DNA of 34,608 bases from Acidimicrobiia bacterium (GTDB lineage Bacteria > Actinomycetota > Acidimicrobiia > IMCC26256 > PALSA-555), in NCBI GenBank assembly GCA_040881685.1, contig JBBECS010000043.1:1-34608 (forward strand), read 5' to 3'. The notes beneath the pieces were generated by a model. It was not told the origin of the DNA and made no database searches. It saw only the letters and a list, made by a program, of their open reading frames with translations. Position numbers and translations under genes: made by a program. Positions 30,843-34,608 of this stretch are shown in pieces (positions within the stretch are counted from its first letter, which is position 1; every line of letters starts with the position of its first letter).

Positions 30843-32008
30843 CAGGTCGTGAGCACCGTGCAGCAGCTGACGCCGGGTGCGCCGTACACCTGGGTGAAGC
30901 CGACCTTCGGGTTGCTCGGGACCTGCCGGTCGCCGGCCTCACCGCGGAGCTGGAGCGCGGTCTCGTAGACCTGGCGCATACCCGACGCGCCGATCGGCTC
31001 GCCGTTGGCGATGAGACCGCCGTCGGTGTTCACCGGGAGGCGGCCACCGATCTCCGTCTCACCTCCTTGGATCATCGCTTCCTGCTCGCCGTCGGCGCAC
31101 AGACCGGTCTCCGAGAGGTGCATGACCTCGGCGCCCGACTCGCTGTCCTGGACCTGCGCGACGTCGACGTCGGATGGCTCCACTCCCGCCTGCTCGAACG
31201 TCGCGCGGGCCGCATCGACGGTGGGGCTGTGACCGCGCTCGGTCGAGAGCCACGGCGCGAACACCTCGAACGATCCCCACTGCCGGGTGCGCAGCGCGGC
31301 GGAACGAAGGTAGATGGGCTTGCTCGTGAACTCGCGCGCGCGGTCGGCCCTGCAGATCACGACCGCTGCGGCGCCCTCGTCGGGGGAGCAGAACATGTAC
31401 TGGGTCAGCGGGTAGTTGAGCATCCTCGACTCGAGGATCTCTTCCTCGCTGAATGGCTTGCGACGCCACGCATTGGGGTTCTTGGCGCCGTTGCGGAAGT
31501 TCTTCGCGGCCACCTTGGCGAGCGTCTCGTGGCTGATGCCGAAGTCATGCATGTACCGGTTGATCTTCATGGCGAAGAACTGCGTCGTGATCATGAAGCC
31601 AAGGTCGCCGTACCAGTGCGGAAGACCGCTCTGCTCGGGCTTGGCGTTGAAGTGACCGCGCGGGTGCTTGTCGAAGCCGACGCACACACCGAGGTCGTAG
31701 GCACCCGACTCGATCAGCGCCGCGCCCATCGCCAACGTGCTGCCAGCGGTCGCGCAGCCGTTGTGCACGTTTGTGAACTGGATGCCGGTCAGACCGAGGT
31801 GCGCGACGAGCTGGTCGGCCTGACTCGACTCCTCCGCGCCAGACAACGAGCCGGCCAGGCTGCCGCCGAACGCGAACTGCACGTCGGGCCACTCGATCCC
31901 TGCGTCGCCGAGCGCGGCGCGCACCGCCTTCGCGCCGAGCTCAAGGCCGGTGACGCCCTCGAAGCGGCCGAACGGATGGATCCCGATGCCCACGATGGCC
32001 ACGTTCAT
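30842..32008 (-). CDS. Thiolase-like protein with altered active site (lipid-transfer-protein/Ltp type)
   Basis: 388 aa. The thiolase fold is kept from NVAIVGIGIHPFG, and the nucleophile position holds Cys85 (NGCATAGS); the end reads YGAPGVSCCTVL. Both general-base histidines are missing: the HDCF site is QDSES (287-291) and the GHPxGASG site is NGEPIGASG with Glu337. Ordinary thiolysis is therefore doubtful. Related steroid side-chain enzymes (Ltp2 with the DUF35 part of ChsH2) catalyse retro-aldol cleavage without the thiolase triad, which is a reasonable model here. It overlaps the DUF35 gene upstream (32005-32008) and PhyH1 downstream. Confidence 0.9.
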   Translation of the reverse strand: MNVAIVGIGIHPFGRFEGVTGLELGAKAVRAALGDAGIEWPDVQFAFGGSLAGSLSGAEESSQADQLVAHLGLTGIQFTNVHNGCATAGSTLAMGAALIESGAYDLGVCVGFDKHPRGHFNAKPEQSGLPHWYGDLGFMITTQFFAMKINRYMHDFGISHETLAKVAAKNFRNGAKNPNAWRRKPFSEEEILESRMLNYPLTQYMFCSPDEGAAAVVICRADRAREFTSKPIYLRSAALRTRQWGSFEVFAPWLSTERGHSPTVDAARATFEQAGVEPSDVDVAQVQDSESGAEVMHLSETGLCADGEQEAMIQGGETEIGGRLPVNTDGGLIANGEPIGASGMRQVYETALQLRGEAGDRQVPSNPKVGFTQVYGAPGVSCCTVLTT

Positions 32009-32439
32009 GAGTCACTTCCGACGGGCTGGAACGCGAACGTCGTCACTTGGGTGCCGTCGGGTTCGGTGCGGAACGGCACGATCACGAGCTCCATCTCCAT
32101 GCCGATCGCGAGGCGAGACACGTCGGCCTCCGTGATCCGCGTCTCCACCATCACCTCACCCGGCAGCTCGACATAGCCGAGCGCGTACCCGGTGAAGTCT
32201 TCTTCGGTCTCGGGCCCGGTGTACGGCTCCTTCGGGAGGAAGCCCTGCGTCGTGAACGTGAAGAGCGTGCCGCGTGGCGCGAGCAGATGCTCGTCCATCT
32301 CGTCGTTGCCGCAGCGAGGACAGCTCGTGGCCTTCGGGAAGACGACGGTATGGCACGTGCCGCAACGACTGCCGACGATTCGCGGGCCGTCGCCCGTCTC
32401 GGTGAAGAGATCCTCCGCGATCGGCTTCGTCACCTCCAT
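32005..32439 (-). CDS. DUF35 zinc-ribbon/OB-fold protein (partner of a thiolase-like enzyme)
   Basis: 144 aa. An N-terminal rubredoxin-like zinc ribbon has Cys26, 29, 40 and 43 (CGTC, CPRC). It is followed by the OB fold: GTLFTFTTQGFLPKEPY, FTGYALGYVELPGEVMVETRI, and IGMEMELVIVPFRTEPDG. Such proteins bind thiolase-fold enzymes and help hold acyl-CoA, as in ChsH2 or archaeal thiolase/HMGCS complexes. The four-base overlap with the downstream thiolase-like gene suggests equal synthesis and a complex. A GAGCG/GAAGCG-rich stretch precedes the ATG. Confidence 0.9.
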   Translation of the reverse strand: MEVTKPIAEDLFTETGDGPRIVGSRCGTCHTVVFPKATSCPRCGNDEMDEHLLAPRGTLFTFTTQGFLPKEPYTGPETEEDFTGYALGYVELPGEVMVETRITEADVSRLAIGMEMELVIVPFRTEPDGTQVTTFAFQPVGSDS

Positions 32440-32500
32440 TGCTGCGCTCCCACTTCGCTCCTTCCGCTTCGCTTCATCCGCTCCGGTCGCTCCGCACTCA
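32437..32500 (-). repeat. GAGCG/GAAGCG-rich element upstream of the DUF35 gene
   Basis: Read on the minus strand, this stretch is made of GGAGCG, GAAGCG and GGAAGGAGCG units ending at GCAGCAATGG, which contains the start codon. The same style of sequence occurs before the SCO1664-family start (about 10184-10213) and, in weaker form, at the phosphatase/DUF3090 junction (about 10805-10850). Confidence 0.5.
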
Positions 32501-33373
32501 GTCCCACCGTGTCCTCACCACGCCGTATCCCACTTTCGCCAAATCGGGCCCTTCCTCGGTGGAACCGGTGGGCACGTGCTGGCTCAAGAGTGACGCGAAC
32601 CGCTCGGGGTACCGATCGAGCGTGTCTTTCGTGACGTTCTCGCGGAACGCCTCGAGCGGCGCCATGAACATGCGCGAGTAGGCAAAGGCCATCCCGGCGC
32701 GCAACCCGGGCTTCGTGCGCCCGAACGAGCCGTGCCACAACCGGCCATCGTGCACGAGCAAGGACCCGCGCGACGCCTCGATCGGCACAGCCTTCTCTGC
32801 GTCCTCGAAGCCGGCTGGATGCCGACAGCGAGCGTGGCTCCCGGGCACGTACGCGAACGCACCTTCTTCTCGCGTGTAGTCCGTGAGCAGCAGGGTCGCA
32901 CCCGCGATGAGCGGATAGGCCGGCATCGGATCGGGAACCGCCTGTTGATCGGTGTGGAGGCCGAGCTGCAACCGCTTCTCCGGCGGGTCAGACGGGCCCT
33001 TCATGAACACCGCGGTCGCGTGGAGGATGCACCGCTCGCCCAGCAGAGCGTCGACGAGGCAGCGCACGACCGGATGCAGCAGCCATTCCTCGAACATCGG
33101 GTCTTCGAACAGGAAGTAATACAGCGTCGGGAACGAGATGTTGATGTGCGTACCACCGCTCCGGACGTCGGGGCGCATGCCATTGCGCTGCTCCATGAGG
33201 TTGAGGATGCGCTCGAACATCTCGTCGACGGGCACGGCGGGTACCAGCCGTTCCGGTGGCACGATCGTGCACCCGCGCGTTTCGAGCTCGGCGACGTGCT
33301 CCGTGAGACCGAGGCGCGTGACCTCGGAGAGGATGCGCTCCAGTGATCCGCCGTCCATTGCGCGTTGTGTCAT
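32498..33373 (-). CDS. Phytanoyl-CoA dioxygenase (PhyH) family protein 2
   Basis: 291 aa from ATG 33373. Iron ligands are His140 and Asp142 in GLHTDQQA, and distal His214 in RLWHGSFGRTKPGLRAG. Other family features are FPTLYYFLFEDP, LLLTDYTREEGAFAYVPGSHARCRHP and the 2-oxoglutarate arginine region. The N-terminal helix (LSEVTRLGLTEHVAEL) resembles that of PhyH1. The start is preceded by GGAG at four bases; ATG 33358 is possible. First gene of the PhyH2 / DUF35 / thiolase-like / PhyH1 operon, divergent from the acyl-CoA dehydrogenase gene. Confidence 0.88.
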   Translation of the reverse strand: MTQRAMDGGSLERILSEVTRLGLTEHVAELETRGCTIVPPERLVPAVPVDEMFERILNLMEQRNGMRPDVRSGGTHINISFPTLYYFLFEDPMFEEWLLHPVVRCLVDALLGERCILHATAVFMKGPSDPPEKRLQLGLHTDQQAVPDPMPAYPLIAGATLLLTDYTREEGAFAYVPGSHARCRHPAGFEDAEKAVPIEASRGSLLVHDGRLWHGSFGRTKPGLRAGMAFAYSRMFMAPLEAFRENVTKDTLDRYPERFASLLSQHVPTGSTEEGPDLAKVGYGVVRTRWD

Positions 33374-33374
33374 C

Positions 33375-33431
33375 ACACTCCGAGTGTCACGGCGCCAGGC
33401 CGGCGCCATGCATGTGAACCGTCGTTAGCAT
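33375..33431. promoter_or_regulatory. Divergent regulatory region with palindromes and overlapping -10 elements
   Basis: ACACTC-C-GAGTGT (33375-33387) and GGCGCC-AGGCC-GGCGCC (33391-33407) are perfect inverted repeats. ATGCAT follows. TAGCAT (33426-33431) lies 7 nt before the CTG start of the dehydrogenase; on the other strand TATGCT (33432-33427) could serve PhyH2. The repeats are candidate operators for an unknown regulator. Confidence 0.45.
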
Positions 33432-33438
33432 ACGAGCC

Positions 33439-34602
33439 CTGGACTTCACCGACAGCGCCGCTGACGCCGCCTTCCGGACCGAATGCCGGGTCTGGCTCGA
33501 GGCGCACGCCGCGCCGCGCGCAGCGGCCGGGGGTGCCGACGTCCTCGGCATCCTCGGACGTGACGTGGACACCGGCGCGTCGCTCACCGAGGCGAGGCAA
33601 TGGCAGGCCAAGGCCGCAGCCGATGGATGGGCCGGCATCGGCTGGCCCACCGAGTACGGGGGGCGCGGCGCGTCGTTGATGGAGCAGATCATCTTCACGC
33701 AGGAGACGACGCGCTTCGTCGTGCCCGACCACGTGTTCCGCGTCGGGATCGGCATGGGCGGGCCGACGGTGATCGCGCACGGAACCGAAGAACAGAAACG
33801 TCGGTGGTTGCGCCCGCTGCTCACTGGCGAGGAGATCTGGTGCCAGCTGTTCAGTGAGCCGGGAGCCGGGTCCGACCTCGCCGGGCTGCGCACGTCCGCG
33901 GTCCGTGACGGCAACGAATGGGTGCTGAACGGCCAGAAGGTGTGGTCGTCGGGCGCGCACTACTCGCAGTGGGGCCTGCTCCTCGCCCGCACCGACCCCG
34001 ACGTGCCCAAACACCAAGGCATCACCTACTTCATGCTCGACATGTCATTGCCCGGCATCGAGGTTCGGCCGTTGCGCCAGATGACCGGTGGCGCGCACTT
34101 CAACGAGGTGTTCTTCACCGACGTGCGAGTTCCTGATGCCGATCGACTCGGTGACTCGAACGACGGCTGGCGCGTTGCCCAGACGACGCTGCTGAACGAG
34201 CGCGCCGCCATTGTCGAGCTGCTCGGCGACCGCAACGCCGCCGAGCCACTCATCGCGCTCGCCTCGGGCACCGCGGACGCGAGCACCCGCCAGGAGCTCG
34301 CGCAGGTGCACATCGAGTCGGCGATCATGCGCTACCTCGGGCTGCGCATCGTCACCGCGTTCGCCCAGGGTCGGTTACCCGGGCCCGAGGCGTCGGTGGC
34401 CAAGCTGGCGATGGGCGCGCTGCTGCGCCGATCGGGCTCGTTGGCGCTCCAGCTGCTGGGCGCCCGCGGGATGGTGGATGACGACGACTGGACGACCGCG
34501 TTCCTCGCCGCGCCCGCCATCCGCATCGCGGGAGGCTCCGATGAGATCCAGCGCAACATCATCGGTGAACGCGTCCTCGGCCTCCCGAAGGAGCCCAAAT
34601 AG
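33439..34602 (+). CDS. Acyl-CoA dehydrogenase with a probable CTG start
   Basis: 387 aa from CTG 33439. FAD-binding and substrate motifs are seen: WCQLFSEPGAGSDLAGLRT, KVWSSGAHYSQWGLLLART, and IAGGSDEIQRNIIGERVLGLPKE at the end. The usual catalytic Glu near the C-terminal GG.SDE site is Gly, as in several actinobacterial FadE groups, so the base may lie elsewhere. The codons from 33439 read LDFTDSAADAAFRTECRVWLEAHA, a standard N-terminus (normally MDFTDS). I find no ATG, GTG or TTG in frame between the stop at 33415 and CTG 33439, and TAGCAT lies 7 nt before the CTG. It oxidises an acyl-CoA of unknown chain. Confidence 0.9.
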   Translation: MDFTDSAADAAFRTECRVWLEAHAAPRAAAGGADVLGILGRDVDTGASLTEARQWQAKAAADGWAGIGWPTEYGGRGASLMEQIIFTQETTRFVVPDHVFRVGIGMGGPTVIAHGTEEQKRRWLRPLLTGEEIWCQLFSEPGAGSDLAGLRTSAVRDGNEWVLNGQKVWSSGAHYSQWGLLLARTDPDVPKHQGITYFMLDMSLPGIEVRPLRQMTGGAHFNEVFFTDVRVPDADRLGDSNDGWRVAQTTLLNERAAIVELLGDRNAAEPLIALASGTADASTRQELAQVHIESAIMRYLGLRIVTAFAQGRLPGPEASVAKLAMGALLRRSGSLALQLLGARGMVDDDDWTTAFLAAPAIRIAGGSDEIQRNIIGERVLGLPKEPK

Positions 34603-34608
34603 CCCGCT

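Noticed and set aside
30749-32176. Plus-strand open frame of 475 codons opposite the thiolase-like gene
   Set aside because: Antisense shadow in high-GC sequence; the minus strand carries the recognisable fold and coupled gene overlaps.
1-34608. CRISPR arrays, insertion sequences, prophage genes, toxin-antitoxin or defence genes
   Set aside because: No regularly spaced repeats, transposase, integrase or defence-type motif was found in any frame that I could support.

Overview
The window is a gene-dense stretch (34 genes including one tRNA, plus one possible mini-ORF; no gene-free gap over 300 bases) of a high-GC actinobacterial chromosome. The actinobacterial assignment rests on marker families: the DUF3090 / SCO1664 / MSMEG_4193-type phosphatase trio, DUF3151, DUF2505, a TIGR03084 DinB-like protein, a CsoR repressor, and many acyl-activating enzymes. 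Class Acidimicrobiia is a plausible but unproven placement. I see no insertion sequence, phage, CRISPR or plasmid feature, so this looks like core and catabolic chromosome.

Layout. 1-4933: tRNA-Ser(CGA), metF, a DUF2505 protein, and a divergent copA/csoR copper module with its operator, then a DUF4328 membrane protein. 5015-9343: a tight plus-strand operon with an FrhB-like iron-sulfur flavoprotein, the antiporter NhaA, a receiver-like small protein and an acyl-adenylating enzyme whose last 63 codons lie behind an in-frame amber codon. 9467-12117: the conserved actinobacterial trio (kinase-like SCO1664, DUF3090, histidine phosphatase) and DUF3151. 12130-14903: gmd, a nitronate monooxygenase-like flavoprotein, purE and a small membrane protein. 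15041-22406: two acyl-CoA synthetases, a thiolase, an HMG-CoA-synthase-like/DUF35 fusion, a TetR regulator and a TIGR03084 protein. 22407-28615: a substrate-binding protein, one polypeptide holding all four Liv transporter domains, and an amidase in one operon. 28771-34602: a crotonase and an NTF2-like protein, then a four-gene PhyH2 / DUF35 / thiolase-like / PhyH1 operon, and an acyl-CoA dehydrogenase.

How the genes may work together. From 15041 onward the content (acyl-CoA synthetases, acyl-CoA dehydrogenase, crotonase, two thiolase-fold proteins each paired with a DUF35 zinc-ribbon/OB domain, two PhyH dioxygenases, a TetR regulator) points to catabolism of branched, isoprenoid or steroid-like acyl chains. 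The strongest candidates for undescribed biology are the PhyH-DUF35-thiolase-like operon, the HMG-CoA-synthase-like/DUF35 fusion lacking its expected cysteine, the four-in-one ABC transporter, and the amber codon plus hairpin inside the acyl-AMP ligase.

Expression signals are unusually readable. At least 13 genes have a TANNNT element ending 6-9 nt before an ATG, GTG or CTG, the layout of leaderless transcripts. Two genes (nhaA and the acyl-CoA dehydrogenase) appear to start at CTG. Most tail-to-tail gene pairs overlap or are separated by 0-6 nt, leaving no room for terminators.
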